DNA from: Prunus persica
Lineage: Eukaryota > Streptophyta > Magnoliopsida > Rosales > Rosaceae
Direction of reading: 5' to 3'
DNA: 64,000 nucleotides
Assembly (NCBI RefSeq): GCF_000346465.2
Contig: NC_034010.1
Coordinates: 2,419,929-2,483,928, forward strand
The translations under genes and the position numbers were made by a program. The notes under the pieces were generated by a model. It ran no database searches, was not told the origin of the DNA, and worked only from the letters and a program-made list of their open reading frames with translations. Each line of letters opens with the position of its first letter. Position 1 is the stretch's first letter. Below, one piece after another: positions 34,937 to 46,326 of the stretch.

Positions 34937-37900
34937 AGAGCTGCAGGGAGCTGAGTTTTTGCAGACAAAGTGGTCAGGGTGATTCTGTTTTTTGTTCTTT
35001 TGAATATTTGCTTTTTAAATTAAAAGGGTAGAATTGGAATTTCCTGTTAAGTTTGTATGAATTGGGGTGTCTAAAAATATTTTATGGGTGTTTTTAGAAA
35101 TATCTGCAAAAAAAAGTTTAACGGAAATGGATGGAGGTAGCAAATTCACGCCAAAATTGAAGTTCGGGTGTCATATTTCAAATAAGACATTTTGCTCCAA
35201 TAAAAGTAGTGCACTTTTAGCCCTTCCAAAATATGGTTGAATGAATGATGTGTTGAATTGCTACGGGCAGTCCAAGAATGCACATATCCCATAGAATACA
35301 TCATCTTCATTTTCTATCAAGATTTTGTTTTTAAAAATTTCACTTACAACAGAATTTTAAGCTAACTTCTATCAATGTCATTTGGTTGGTTTGTGAAGAT
35401 TTGACGTTTTTCCCCATCTTGGTAGAAGAACAATCCGTGATGATGATATCCCTTTACCTCTCCAAAAGTAGCATTTCTTCTCATGATTTTGTTTTCTAAG
35501 AAGAAAAAAGAACAAAATTGTAATAATCACTAGGCCCATGTAATCATTTTATAATTTTCTTTTTACACATTGAATTCATGGATATATTTTTGTTTGAACA
35601 CATGGAGAAATTAACTAATAAGACATCCTAGTGAATTTTACATCGATTGTAAAATTTATAAATCCAAGTTTTTGGAAATTAATCAAATGGTCTTGTTAAT
35701 GTCAAAAGATTGTCACACGTTAAGTTACCAGATCAAGTCCGTTTTATAACCATTTCGGTTTTCAAGTTTAAAAAAAAAAAAAGAGAGAACAAATAACTCT
35801 TTTAATTATTTTTCAACTAAGAAAACTGATTATTGTTTTAATTTTCCTTTTTATTCAAATATCAGAATTTCAAACGAGAGGCCGAGAGGCACATGCAATA
35901 GAAAAAAAAAAGTGAGCTGTAAAGCCTTGACATATGGAAAGGAATATAGTTGCTTCTACTTGATGCTAAGAGCTAAAGACACAATTCCTCTTCTAGATCT
36001 TTTTGATTTTTTTTGAAACCATGTTTTTTTATTTTTTGAGTTAGAATCCTTCCTAGGGGTCTTGAATTTGTCTGTAACTGTCTTTTTATTCATTCCAAAT
36101 AGGAAACAAACAATAGCTATGCCACAACTAGAGTCTACAGAATTCAAAATTGTGATTAATAAAGAGAATGTTTGGCTGCAGCAATAAGTTAACTTGGTGT
36201 CTGTGCAGTTGTTGGTGCAGTCCTTTTCTTGAACAGCAGAGTGCTCCCGGAAAATGCGTCAATCAAGGATCAAGGTTTGAATTAGTTTATATTAAGCCTT
36301 AGATGAAAGGGTTGCGAGTCCGTTTTGAACAATACTTTTTATTTTCAGTTTTATTAATGGGGATCGGAGTTTTGAACTTGAAACTTCTTTTTAATATTTG
36401 AAAGAGAAATACCATTAAACTAAAAGTTAGTTAGTACTTTATTTGAAAGAAAATAGATTGTATAGAATGATCGTAGTTAAACCAATAATATATGAGTAAT
36501 GCTAAAGGATAATATTTTGGACCATCTTAGGCGACATTATATGACAAGTGATGAGTTTATGACGATAATAATTAATGTAACAAGTGGACTCCCATTTCAA
36601 CATAATATCGCTAGCTAGCTAATGTAATCGAAAAATGTGTTATGCATATGAAAAATGCTTAAAACCCCAATTTTTTGTCCCAACCTACGTGACATTTGAT
36701 AAGCATATCATCTCATATTTATAAAACTGAACGTGACAGATTGTCATACAATTATTAGACCGCATTTTACATAAGTAGGATTTAGGTGTTTAATAAATTT
36801 GGTAAATGTAACTTGATACTGTTTCATATGATTAAGGAAACGAAGGGGAGGAAAAGTGAAAAGAAAAGATGCTTTGTGGTTAAAGATCACAGATGAGATT
36901 TACCTGACCAATCTAGTCCATTTTCATGATGGAGAAACAAAGCAACAGTGCGATACTGTAAGAGAGAGTCAAACAAGAATTCAAAGTGATGATCTAAGTT
37001 CAAACTTCCAATATATTCCTAATAAAAGATAATTTTGCATTGTCGACCTAATTTCAAACCCATCTAGAAGCCACTAATTGACTAATAAGCTGTTTCAATA
37101 CATGATCATGAATATAAGCAGAGGTAACTTACTCGATGAAAATATGATCTCTTATTAGAAGAGTGAACTCGTCGATTTAACGGATATAAATACGTTCGAT
37201 TTAATGAATATAAACACGTTCTGATGTGATACGTATTTGTATAAATAAAAAATCCAACTTCATCATGGTTTGGGTGTTTACTTTAGGTCAAAGATTAAGA
37301 AAAGTTTGGAAACTAGTGATTGGAAATGTTAATGATTTAGTTAGTTTGAGATTGCAATGATGTGTGGAACAAATCAATGGAATGATGGAAATTTTAAAAC
37401 TGCAAGATTGGTTGTTAAAGATGTCCATTATATATGACAAGCTTTCAACTTTATATATTTGTTGAATTTTTTATTCGCCCATCATGGCTTATGTTACAAG
37501 AATATGTACATTTCATCTAAGCCAACCTCTATTTTTGTCCCTTTTTCTTAATACTTTATTTTAGAGAGTACTTGTATTAAATACTTTCTGTTAAAAACAC
37601 AGAAAATTTTGGGTTAAAAAGCCAACCTCTATTTCCTGAGGAAGGATTTGCTAAGTATTCTTCATTTCATTACAGAACCAAGAAGCAGACTCCATGCAAA
37701 TATACAGATGATCATATCTTCCAAAATCTACAATCAACCACAAGACGCTATTTGGCAGAAGCCTCTCAAATACGCTGCTGCAGCTTTTTGCTTGTCGAAC
37801 AGTAGACTCTCCGAAACATCTTGACATATGAGAATGTAGGGACATTTCTCAGAAGTACATAAAACAGATTGCAAGTTCTTCTGTGCAGCATAAACAAGAA

Positions 37901-38482
37901 AGTACAAACTTTGACGCCCTATGCAACCGGCTACAAGAAATCTTCGAACTCATTATGCTAAAATCTTGTCCTAGTTTATTATCCTTCATTCTATTTCAAA
38001 AATACTGTTTATTTGGCAAATTCTTATGATCTCTGAAATTGTGGTGATAGAACTTATGTGTTGTGTTCCACTTGAAATTTCTGGTGTAAAAAATGCAGAA
38101 ATGCAAGGAAAAGAAGAAGTATTACTGTATGTGTTTAAGGTGGCAAATATGAACTTTGAAGTATAAAATCAATTCAGTATCCAACTGGTGGGAATGCAAT
38201 CATCATTAAGTACTTTGTAAGAGGCATTTGTATCATAGATCATCATTAAACAACTTAAAAAGATGAAAAACAAAAACGATCAACAACTTCAAATTGGAAC
38301 ATCAGTAATGTGCCCTTTACTGTCATGTAATTAACAGCTCATGAACAAATTAATGAATACACAAGAGGTCAGGCAATAAAACCCAGAATAAATGAGATAC
38401 CAACAAATCTACATCAATGTAAAATTTGCAAGCAAGAAAGCTTACATGGCCTCCAATCCATTCTATTCACTTCAAATAATAT
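34937..38482. other. AT-rich intergenic region, no gene
   Basis: About 3.5 kb without a supported gene on either strand. Scattered short open frames have no recognisable domains. The last few hundred bases (about 38100-38482) are probably the 3' UTR of the minus-strand kinase gene. Confidence 0.5.
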
Positions 38483-39985
38483 TTATGCAGCCAGCAGTAT
38501 ACCACCAGCTGGATGGGAACTACCACTCACATGAGGCATTGCATCATCTCTCCTTGAACATATAAATGATCTTTTCGCAAATGAAGGATTTCGGATCAAA
38601 TCAGGGACTTCTTTCCCATGACCAGGAGTTGATTGAGCACTCCTTCTACCAATGTATCTTTCACTACTAAATCTAGAAACCCGATTCCCTGATTTTAAAT
38701 TGGGCTCATCTCCATCTGCATTACCCCGAAATTCAGACTCTCCATCAGTACCTGCCATAAGCTCCATCAGGTTGCTACTAAACCCCAAATCAGAGTAAAC
38801 TCTGCGGGAATTCCTCAGGGCTTGCCTAGTCAATTTAGCATCCAAGGCTTCCAAATTCTCTTCACCAACACCCTCTAGCTTTGAACGGAAATGGGCATTC
38901 CTTGATTCAACTGGTTGTCCCATTGTCTCTACCATTGTACATGGATTATTAAAACCATTCCATGAATGCAGGGGGACCAACTTACTCAACCCAGTAAGCC
39001 AAACCACCACCTCTTTCATCGACGGCCTACGCTCCCTACAAGACCTCACACACTTGGCTGCAATGACAGCCAACTGCTTCCTCACAATAGGGTCTTTAGG
39101 AGGTTCAATTCTTGGATCATAAACAGTTATCAGCTTCCCTCTCTTTATAAGTGGAATCGCCCAATCAACAATACAAGGTGGAGAATACGCAACATCAATG
39201 GCTTTCCTACCACTTAGAATCTCCAACAACAAAATCCCAAAGCTAAAAACATCAGTTTTAGTACTCAAATTGTCAGGGGTCACATAGCAAGGGTCCAAGT
39301 ACCCAATAGTCCCCGCCGGCGGGGTTGACCGGAGTCTATAGTCATCAAAATGGCAGTACCTTAGAGCCAGCCCAAAATCACCCAGCCGGGCATTGTAACT
39401 ACGATCAATTAAAACATTAGCAGACTTAATATCTCTATGAATTACAGGCGGGTTTGATGAATGCAAAGTGTCAATGGCCTTAGCAGTTTGCAAAGCTAAT
39501 CTAATTCTACGACCCCAATTGGGAGGCCTAGCACTAGAATGCAAAACATCATAGAGCGTACCGTTGCTCATGAACTCCACCACCAAAAGCCTGTCCTTTG
39601 AATCATTTGAAAATCCCAAAAGATTGACCAACCTTGGGCTCTGAATCTTGGACAAGATCTCGATCTCGTTGTCGACCTCGTTGGTGGTCTCTGGCGCAGA
39701 ACATGAGGTGGGTCGGAGAGTTTGGCTGTGAGCTCTGGAGGGTCTCTTAACAGCAACAAGACGGCCACGGAGTACAGCTTTGTAGACATAGCCATGGCTG
39801 CCTTTGCCTAAAAGCTTTTGGTCGGAGAAGCCATTGGTGGCAGCCTCAATATCACTGTAGTCAAAGTGTTGGATCTTGATGGGTTTTTCTGGGTTGGTGG
39901 TGGTGGTGGTGGTGGTTTTGGATGACGAGGTTTGGGAATTGGAGACGGAGATGGCTGATTCAGCTTTGCAAGAAAGGTACCCCAT
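38483..39985 (-). CDS. Receptor-like cytoplasmic Ser/Thr protein kinase, intronless
   Basis: A single 500-codon frame encodes a protein kinase resembling the Arabidopsis At3g51990/At5g23170 group. The kinase domain spans about residues 52-330. It has a glycine loop LGKGSHGYVYKAV, the VAVK lysine at 80, catalytic loop HRDIKSANVLID (Asp185), DFGLA (203-207), the activation segment motif GTIGYLDPCY and subdomain IX TDVFSFGILLLEILSGRKA. All core catalytic residues are present. There is no signal peptide or transmembrane helix; Gly2 and Cys6 (MGYLSCKAES) could allow lipid anchoring, which is inference. A polythreonine tract (residues 24-30) precedes the domain. The 170-residue C-terminal tail is Ser/Arg/Asn-rich and of unknown role. 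The substrate and pathway are unknown. Confidence 0.93.
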   Translation of the reverse strand: MGYLSCKAESAISVSNSQTSSSKTTTTTTTNPEKPIKIQHFDYSDIEAATNGFSDQKLLGKGSHGYVYKAVLRGRLVAVKRPSRAHSQTLRPTSCSAPETTNEVDNEIEILSKIQSPRLVNLLGFSNDSKDRLLVVEFMSNGTLYDVLHSSARPPNWGRRIRLALQTAKAIDTLHSSNPPVIHRDIKSANVLIDRSYNARLGDFGLALRYCHFDDYRLRSTPPAGTIGYLDPCYVTPDNLSTKTDVFSFGILLLEILSGRKAIDVAYSPPCIVDWAIPLIKRGKLITVYDPRIEPPKDPIVRKQLAVIAAKCVRSCRERRPSMKEVVVWLTGLSKLVPLHSWNGFNNPCTMVETMGQPVESRNAHFRSKLEGVGEENLEALDAKLTRQALRNSRRVYSDLGFSSNLMELMAGTDGESEFRGNADGDEPNLKSGNRVSRFSSERYIGRRSAQSTPGHGKEVPDLIRNPSFAKRSFICSRRDDAMPHVSGSSHPAGGILLAA

Positions 39986-40196
39986 ATAATCTAATCAAGG
40001 CTTCAACTTTGCTTTTGGGTTTTGGAGTTTTGGAGTTCTGGATTGAAAGAGAGTTTGTTGTGGTGGTTTTTGATAATATATATATGATGTGATCAAAAAA
40101 ACGAAGTGCTATCAAAATTGGTTGAAGTTGGGTTTTCTTGGTGTCGTCTTCTACAACCGTTTGTGCGGTGTCTCTACCGTATATAAGGGATATGCC

Positions 40197-40199
<3 letters not shown>

Positions 40200-40232
<33 letters not shown>
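40200..40232. repeat. (GA)n microsatellite upstream of the kinase gene
   Basis: About 33 bp of GA, read as a CT-rich tract on the coding (minus) strand about 220 bases before the ATG, probably in the leader or core promoter. Confidence 0.85.
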
Positions 40233-40238
<6 letters not shown>

Positions 40239-40734
40239 GGAGTTTCTTTTCTGGGTTATTTGTTTTGGGAGCCCACCATTGTAAATTGTAATTGGAATCC
40301 AAGAAGATACGTACACATCACATTATGAACACACCAATATATACACCGACTATGTATTTTTATATAAGTTATAAAGGTCAACTTATACTCTTATTGACTA
40401 TTCCCATCTTATTCTATTTCAATTAAATTGACTATCAGAACAATAATTAACGATTGGGATATGGAGAAAATCTTAACCTTAGGAATATAATAGAGTGAGA
40501 GGGATTCGACCAAAAAAAAAAAGGAATACAGTGAGAGGGGAAAATGGTGTCCATACAAGTCACTCATTGGCTTGTAAAAAAATGACGATTTAACTTAAAA
40601 TAGTTGGACGAAAAGTCGGACCAATGATGTAATAATTTGTAACTTTAAAATTATTTTTGCTCATTCTTAAATACAATGACCAAAGGCAAATTGTTATAGA
40701 CCTTAAACAAAAGGATTACAAAGTTAAATGTTTT

Positions 40735-40885
40735 GGTCAATTCCATTAGAGTGTAGTTAAACGAAGTTTAAAATTAATTGAGTATACAAATTAATATTTA
40801 AATCAAAATATAAAATTAACTAAATATATCTTATTTAACTACCAAAAATACTCTTAATATACCATAATATACTCTGAAGCATTGG
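40735..40885. repeat. Dispersed AT-rich repeat, second copy at about 63495-63620
   Basis: The phrases TTAAACGAA, ATTTAAATCAAAATRTAAAA and CTATTTAACTACCAAAAAT (here TTATTTAACTACCAAAAAT) occur in the same order at both sites. It looks like an old MITE family; no clear target duplication was found. Confidence 0.5.
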
Positions 40886-40912
40886 TGGCCCCCTCTCTAA
40901 GCATCCTTACAG

Positions 40913-43256
40913 GGAAAGCTCAACCGAATTGATGCACAATCAACTGGGAGCGATGCAGGCTTGCCACCAACTCATCTAATTTCTGATTCACACCAAGGTT
41001 TCGTTGCCACCCGAATAAATAGTCCGCGAGGTCCAGGGCCATCCACTCATGACTCATGCTTATCTATTTTGGAAGCTGAAGAAACTTGTCATGCATTTCC
41101 TTTTCAAAAGTTCTCCTCGTCGGGAAAAGATGTTCTGGGACTTGGTGGAAGTTGTAGTGGAGGTTTCAGCCAGAATGCTGCTTCCAAAGTATTCAAGTTC
41201 CCCAATGCAGCCAAGGTTTGCTGAATTCTATACATACATTTCATTATGTTATTGCAATTGAGTGGTATGTTGCTTAAATCTGGATTCATATTTCAAAATC
41301 AATTGGCTTCATCAAATTCCGAATAGATATGTTTTTTACCTTTTGAAAAATGTAGATATTTTTCACTTACGTTTGATTATGGTTGAATATGGTGAGTAGG
41401 GTGTACTTATTAAAATTACATTTGTTTCACAATTCAACATATCCTTTTTTATCATTTTATATTAGGATAAATAATAATAATTAAAATAATTAAAAAAACA
41501 TTTAGAAATTAAAAACATTTATAAAACAAACAGCCCACTGCAGCCCCACCCCACCTGTTACTACTCACCCGTTCATCCTCCACCCACCCGCCGCTTTAAG
41601 ATACGGCAGAGTCATGGCTTATTTTTTGATAAGTCCATAAATTTACACATTTATGTACTCTTTATACTTAGTTTTTGTAGGAGAATTTGATTTAAAAAGA
41701 ACTTATTACTTTATTTTCTCAATTTTCAGCTTTCCAGATCAAGTAATTTATTTTCAACGAAAATATGACTTTTTGGTGGAGTTTTAGTACAAGACCAGTT
41801 GGAGATGAAAGCTTAGACCTTGAAGATGATTGTGGAATTTTTCTAGAATTTTCGGAGCAGCCAATGAGAGTAGTTTTTGAAGTTAAGTCAGCATAAGGTG
41901 CAGTCTCGTCAAAACTGTGCTGCTGGGGAAGAATGACTATTTGAAGACTTTTCTAATTTTTCATCAAGGCGTGTGATATATGGATGGAAAGATAAGACAA
42001 AAATCTACAATTTACATATTTTTGCCGAATTTTCTTGGAGGAGGAACAACCCCAAACGTGCATGCAAAGTAACTGACGTGTTATCCCAGTCCAAGTAGGA
42101 AGAGGAGTCAATTTCTTACCCACTTTGGATTAATGTTTTAATTAGGTTTTTATTTATTCTTGGGCTGCTGTAAAAGCCCAGCTAGGGTAGGAATAGACGT
42201 GGGGTATTTTATTTAAGCATGAGAAACAACTTCCTTGGGGGGACATGAAAAGACTAGGAGAAATTGGAGACACCGGAAGAGTACCGTTATTGGCTAAGTT
42301 TTATTGTTTCTTCCTTATGTTTTTGCTTATGTCGAATTCTATGATTATGTGTAACTAATTTTATTTTGCTAGGGCATGATGTAGCCCTACTATGATAATC
42401 TAGTTTTCTTATTTTACCTATCTATTGATTGCCGTTTGATGTTGGATTCTTAATTACTGTGCTTAATAACTTGGTTGATTATCTTGATGCTTGATCACCA
42501 TCTAGAATTTTAATTGAGTTAATCGGATGCAATTAGAGTAAATACCATACTTAATTTGAGGCTTGCTTCTTGTGATTAGGATTTGTAATTCGTCTAGGGT
42601 AAATACCATATTCCTAGGGTTTACATGCTTATTCGAGGTTTTCACTGATCTTAATGAGTTTCTATGTGTTGATATTTGACCTAAATACCATAGGCGAATT
42701 GCGTGTATGAATATACGAGTTAGCCTAAATACCATAGGTAATTCATGAAAAAGGAAAACTAAGCGGCGACATCAAATGGTTAGTAAATAGGTCGGTGAAT
42801 AAGAAGCTAGATTAGATTACTAGTGGTGAATTCATTGTCCTAGTGCTTTTATCAATTTGAATTTCTCATCTTGTGTTTCGTGACTTTCTACTTATTTTGT
42901 TTTTTAATTTCATTGTTAATTAAATCATTCTTTCAAAAACCCTTTTCATGTTTACGTGAGTATGCTACGTGTTTAATTTCTTGTCTATATAATTAGAGTA
43001 GTTAAACTATTTTGTGAAGTAAATTAGGTTAGACTAATTGGTAGTTGAAATCAATCCTCGTGGGAATGACCTCGTATTTGCCATACTATATTACGATTGA
43101 CCTTATGCACTTGCGAGTATAATTTGTGTTTAGACTAATCTTTATAATCTCCATTTTCAGGTTGTCTAAAATTTACAACATTTTTTAGGATGCAATTGGT
43201 GCGGAGCTTATGATAAATTCCTATGTGGTGGCCGCACAGTCGCTTCTCGATCTCGG
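40913..43256 (+). pseudogene. Orphan gene fragment: two exon-like blocks with an intron carrying a solo LTR
   Basis: Block A (40913-41215) is preceded by CCTTACAG and followed by GTTTGCTG, and its 101 codons are open in the phase set by the acceptor. It includes SHQGFVATRINSPRGPGPST and KFSSSGKDVLGLGGSCSGGF. Block B (43189-43256) is preceded by a T-rich acceptor ending TTTTTTAG and encodes DAIGAELMINSYVVAAQSLL, followed by a possible GG|GTTTGT donor. Removing the solo LTR at 41627-43180 rejoins a plausible intron end (GGCTTATTTTTTAG|GATGC). I do not recognise the family and see no start or further exon, so it is probably a duplicated or captured piece of a gene. Confidence 0.45.
41622..43185 (+). 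mobile_element. Solo LTR of about 1.55 kb
   Basis: The element spans 41627-43180, starting TGATAAGTCCATAAATTTAC and ending AATTTACAACA, flanked by TTTTT on both sides (a low-complexity 5-bp duplication). Internal phrases such as AATCCTCGTGGGAATGACCT and GCACTTGCGAGTATAATTTG are, to my knowledge, typical of the 3' part of long plant LTRs. No internal coding region is present. The repeated phrase TAAATACCATA occurs several times at 42540-42740. Confidence 0.65.
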
Positions 43257-43302
43257 GTTTGTCTTGCTTCATTGCCATTGAACTTGCATTTGATTGTGAG
43301 AT

Positions 43303-43545
43303 GGGATTGTTGGGTAGCTGTAACCCTAGGAGGATGAGAAAGAAGAAGAAGATGGAATTTAGGGATTTTTTGGGTGTGAATCGCGGCTAGGAGAAGACAA
43401 GGTTCATATATGATGATTGAAGAAGAAGAAGAAGAAGGGATTGTTGGGTAACTGTAACCCTAAGAGGAGGAGAAAGAAGAAGAAGAAGAAATTTAGGATT
43501 TTTTTTGGGTGTGAATCGGGGCTAGGAGAAGACGAGGTTCATATC

Positions 43546-43550
<5 letters not shown>
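43303..43550. repeat. Tandem duplication with a unit of about 134 bp
   Basis: GGGATTGTTGGGTAGCTGTA at about 43303 recurs as GGGATTGTTGGGTAACTGTA at about 43437. Both are followed by (GAA)n-rich and GGGTGTGAATCG text, and the second is followed by the GA run at 43551. Confidence 0.8.

Positions 43551-43598
<48 letters not shown>
43551..43598. repeat. (GA)24 microsatellite
   Basis: An uninterrupted GA run of about 48 bp; the open frame over it is a repeat artefact. Confidence 0.9.
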
Positions 43599-43601
<3 letters not shown>

Positions 43602-43809
43602 TTGAGAAAAGGCCTGGACCCCTCTAGTCCCAACGTGGCTCCTCCATTGACCAGCTGGCTAGTGTACTATCCAATATACATAGAACATATGAAATTTTTT
43701 TACTACACAATTATATACTACATGATGTAGCATATCCACATAAACTGCCACGTCAATAAATGTGATGAAACGTATGTAATATATTATTATTAAATCATAT
43801 AATATATCT

Positions 43810-43900
43810 ATATATATAAACACAGAATGTCTTAAAAGTGAAACATTCAAAAACTCTAAAAGTGACCTTAAAATAATTAAAATGCTAAAGTACAATGATT
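43810..43900. mobile_element. Helitron-like 5' end fragment
   Basis: TCTATATATATAAACACAG followed by GTGAAACATTCAAAAACTC resembles the left ends at 3533 and 57406. No matching CTAG end was located. Confidence 0.3.
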
Positions 43901-44150
43901 TAATACATTAAGCGTAAATAGGTAATGAACAACATATTTAAGTATTAGAAAAGAAAAATCACAGAGAAATTACCGAAAGCAGTTCTTATCAATTTCTTCC
44001 ACGTTCTCTCTTTAGCAGTTGACAAGTACATATTTTCTTCACTAAACCAATTTTCGAAATTTGAGAAAACGATTTTTTCATTATCTCTTTTTGTCTTACC
44101 CTTATATCTTATATATTTTTTTGGGTATGATTCATCCATTTTCTTTTTAT

Positions 44151-44422
44151 TTTATGCATAGGGATGGCAGAAATCCTCTATGTCGGGTCCCCGACCCTAA
44201 CGGAGGAAGATTTCAAGGCAAAACGGATATCGGGTACGGGAATCCTCGAACTTGAAAAATTCCCGACAGGTATGGGGCAGGGATGGTATTGACATCCCCA
44301 TCTCGAACCCGACTCGAATATATATATGTTTATATTTAAATAAATAATTATAATATTTATGTTTAACCTTAAGTTAACCTCCCTCTCCTAATTCTTCTTA
44401 ATCTTCTCTGGTCTCCAGCCGC

Positions 44423-44488
<66 letters not shown>

Positions 44489-44918
44489 ACTCATAATTCT
44501 TCCTAATCTTCTCTGTATCTCTAGTCTCAAGTCTTGATTACATGTCCACCGTAATCTTTTTTCTCTATATAATATATATGTGCTTGGCAAATGACTTCTT
44601 TATGTGCAAAGAGAATATTGATTAAGCTGAAAGTCTCAAATTCATATAGAGGCCTTGAGTGGAGATTTGTTCTCAGGAGAATCTTGTCCACCTGCTTTGT
44701 ATTAATTTGATTTTATGCCAAAAAAGAAAAAGAAAAAAGAAGAGGGATTCTGGGCGGGTATGAGGAATAGTCCATGCTTTGTATTAATTTGATTTTATGC
44801 CAAAAAAAGAAGAAGAAGGGGGATTCTGGCGGGTATGAGGGATAGTCCCCCGATGGGGACGGGGATGATATTGTCATACCCGGCTCCTACCCGACCCGTT
44901 ACCATTCCTATTTATGTA
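44151..44918. mobile_element. hAT-type non-autonomous element, 8-bp target duplication
   Basis: The element spans 44159-44910, flanked by TTTATGCA and TTTATGTA (one mismatch). Ends TAGGGATGGCAG (left) and TAGGAATGGTAA (read from the right) fit the short hAT-type TIR. The subterminal regions share CGGGT/ACCCG-rich text (CGGGTACGGGAATCC). The interior has the CT microsatellite and an 82-bp tandem duplication (GCTTTGTATTAATTTGATTT at 44694 and 44776). No transposase. Confidence 0.75.
44425..44484. repeat. (CT)30 microsatellite inside the hAT-type element
   Basis: About 60 bp of uninterrupted CT. Confidence 0.9.
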
Positions 44919-45299
44919 GATCCTGAAATATTTCATGAACGTTGCCTCAAAAGAGGTTTTGCCAATTTGGTCATCAAATGGGTTTTTGCCGCTCTTGATC
45001 CTTATAGGTAATGGGTTTCTCAGTTTTCATGCTTGGATTTTATTTCAAAGACAAGGACGGGATCATGAATTTTTCAACGGGTGAATTAGCTAAAATTATT
45101 AGTTTAAAAATTTAATAATAATTTTTTTGGTACTTACCATTTCTATAGTCTTTCTAGAAATAAAGTATACAATAAATCATATAAACCATAATTCTATTGA
45201 CTAATTTTCAATAAATTTTTTTATACGTGATATTGTTCAAGTGCAAGGCTACATGGTAATATCCAATAAGCTTTAGCATAAAACAAATACATATGTTAG

Positions 45300-45427
45300 T
45301 ACGGTATAGCTCAGTGGATTGAGCTCTTCCACCTCCACTCATGTAGGTAGAGGTTTGAAACCCCTAGGCACCCAATAAATATTTGTGTAAAACCCCCTCC
45401 CCCAATCGCTTGTACCAAAAAAATATA
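45300..45427 (+). mobile_element. tRNA-derived SINE
   Basis: A box A (TAGCTCAGTGG at about 45308) and a box B (GGTTTGAAACCCC at about 45351) are spaced about 33 bases apart. The body ends in TTGTACC and an A-run. This is the layout of a plant tRNA-related SINE. The sequence between the boxes does not fold as a tRNA, and no clean target duplication was found. Confidence 0.65.
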
Positions 45428-45648
45428 TTAAATGCAACCAAAAACTCATATTATGAAAATAAAAATATGTTCAAGAACATAATTGAAAGTGTACATATTT
45501 GAATGTATATTTTTCATAAAAAATTAGACTTTTTTGGACTTTAATAGCTTAATATATAATTGGTTATATTTAAAACATGTCAAATATATATGTTTGTTTT
45601 GTTTTAAAAAAAAAAAAAATCCCCAAAAACCTCCCTAGGCTACAACCC

Positions 45649-46326
45649 ATTGTAGTTAGGGGTGGGCATTCAAACTGGCAAACCGGAAACTCAAGCTGAA
45701 CAACACTGGAAAAAACTGAGAAAAAATTGAGTTGACTAAAAAATCAACAATTGGCCAAAAAACCGAGCCGAACTAGTTTGGAATGGTTCCGATTCTGATT
45801 CCGATTCCATGCCTCTAAAAACTGGAGCGGCTTGAATATAAGTTATTTTAAATTTTTATATGTACATTAAGCCTTATTTTACCTCAACCTTCCACTTCGA
45901 GCTTGAAGCCCAAAGAATTGGGCCTAAACCTATCAATTATACCTCAAGCCCAACACCTTGTATTTTAATTTATTTTAGGAGCCTACCCATTTTAATTAAT
46001 ATTTAATATTTAATTCTTTTAGGAGCCTATCCATTCTTCTTCTTTAGTTTTTTTTGGGTATCTTTTAAGGTTCAGATTTGGTTTTCTCTTGTATGAATTC
46101 GTCAATTTGCTCCATTATTTTTTGTAAAAATATCAGTTAGGCTAAAGAACCGGTCCAAATCATGAAAAACAATAACCGAATTGGACTTATATCGGTCCAA
46201 GTTGGTCTGGTTTTCTTTGGCATTTTAGTTAAAACCCGAACTGGACCGGACCAGATGAATAGTATCCAATTTTGGTTTTGCTTGAGAACTGGGCCGAACT
46301 GGACTGTGCCCAGGCCTAATTGTAGC
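45649..46326. mobile_element. hAT-type non-autonomous element, 8-bp target duplication
   Basis: The element spans 45657-46318, flanked by ATTGTAGT and ATTGTAGC (one mismatch). Ends TAGGGGTGGGCA (left) and TAGGCCTGGGCA (read from the right) are hAT-like. Subterminal text is rich in CCGAACTGG/CCGGTCC motifs at both ends. No transposase frame. Confidence 0.75.

Noticed and set aside
37651..37845. 64-codon minus-strand frame upstream of the kinase 3' end
   Set aside because: Short, without domain or context; consistent with chance in AT-rich DNA.
43548..43730. Glu/Arg-repeat frames over GA or CT microsatellites (also near 44369, 56011 and 56221)
   Set aside because: Alternating ER repeats are simple-sequence artefacts.
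45300..45427. Second tRNA gene
   Set aside because: Box A and box B are present, but no acceptor, anticodon or T stem can be formed together; SINE is the better call.
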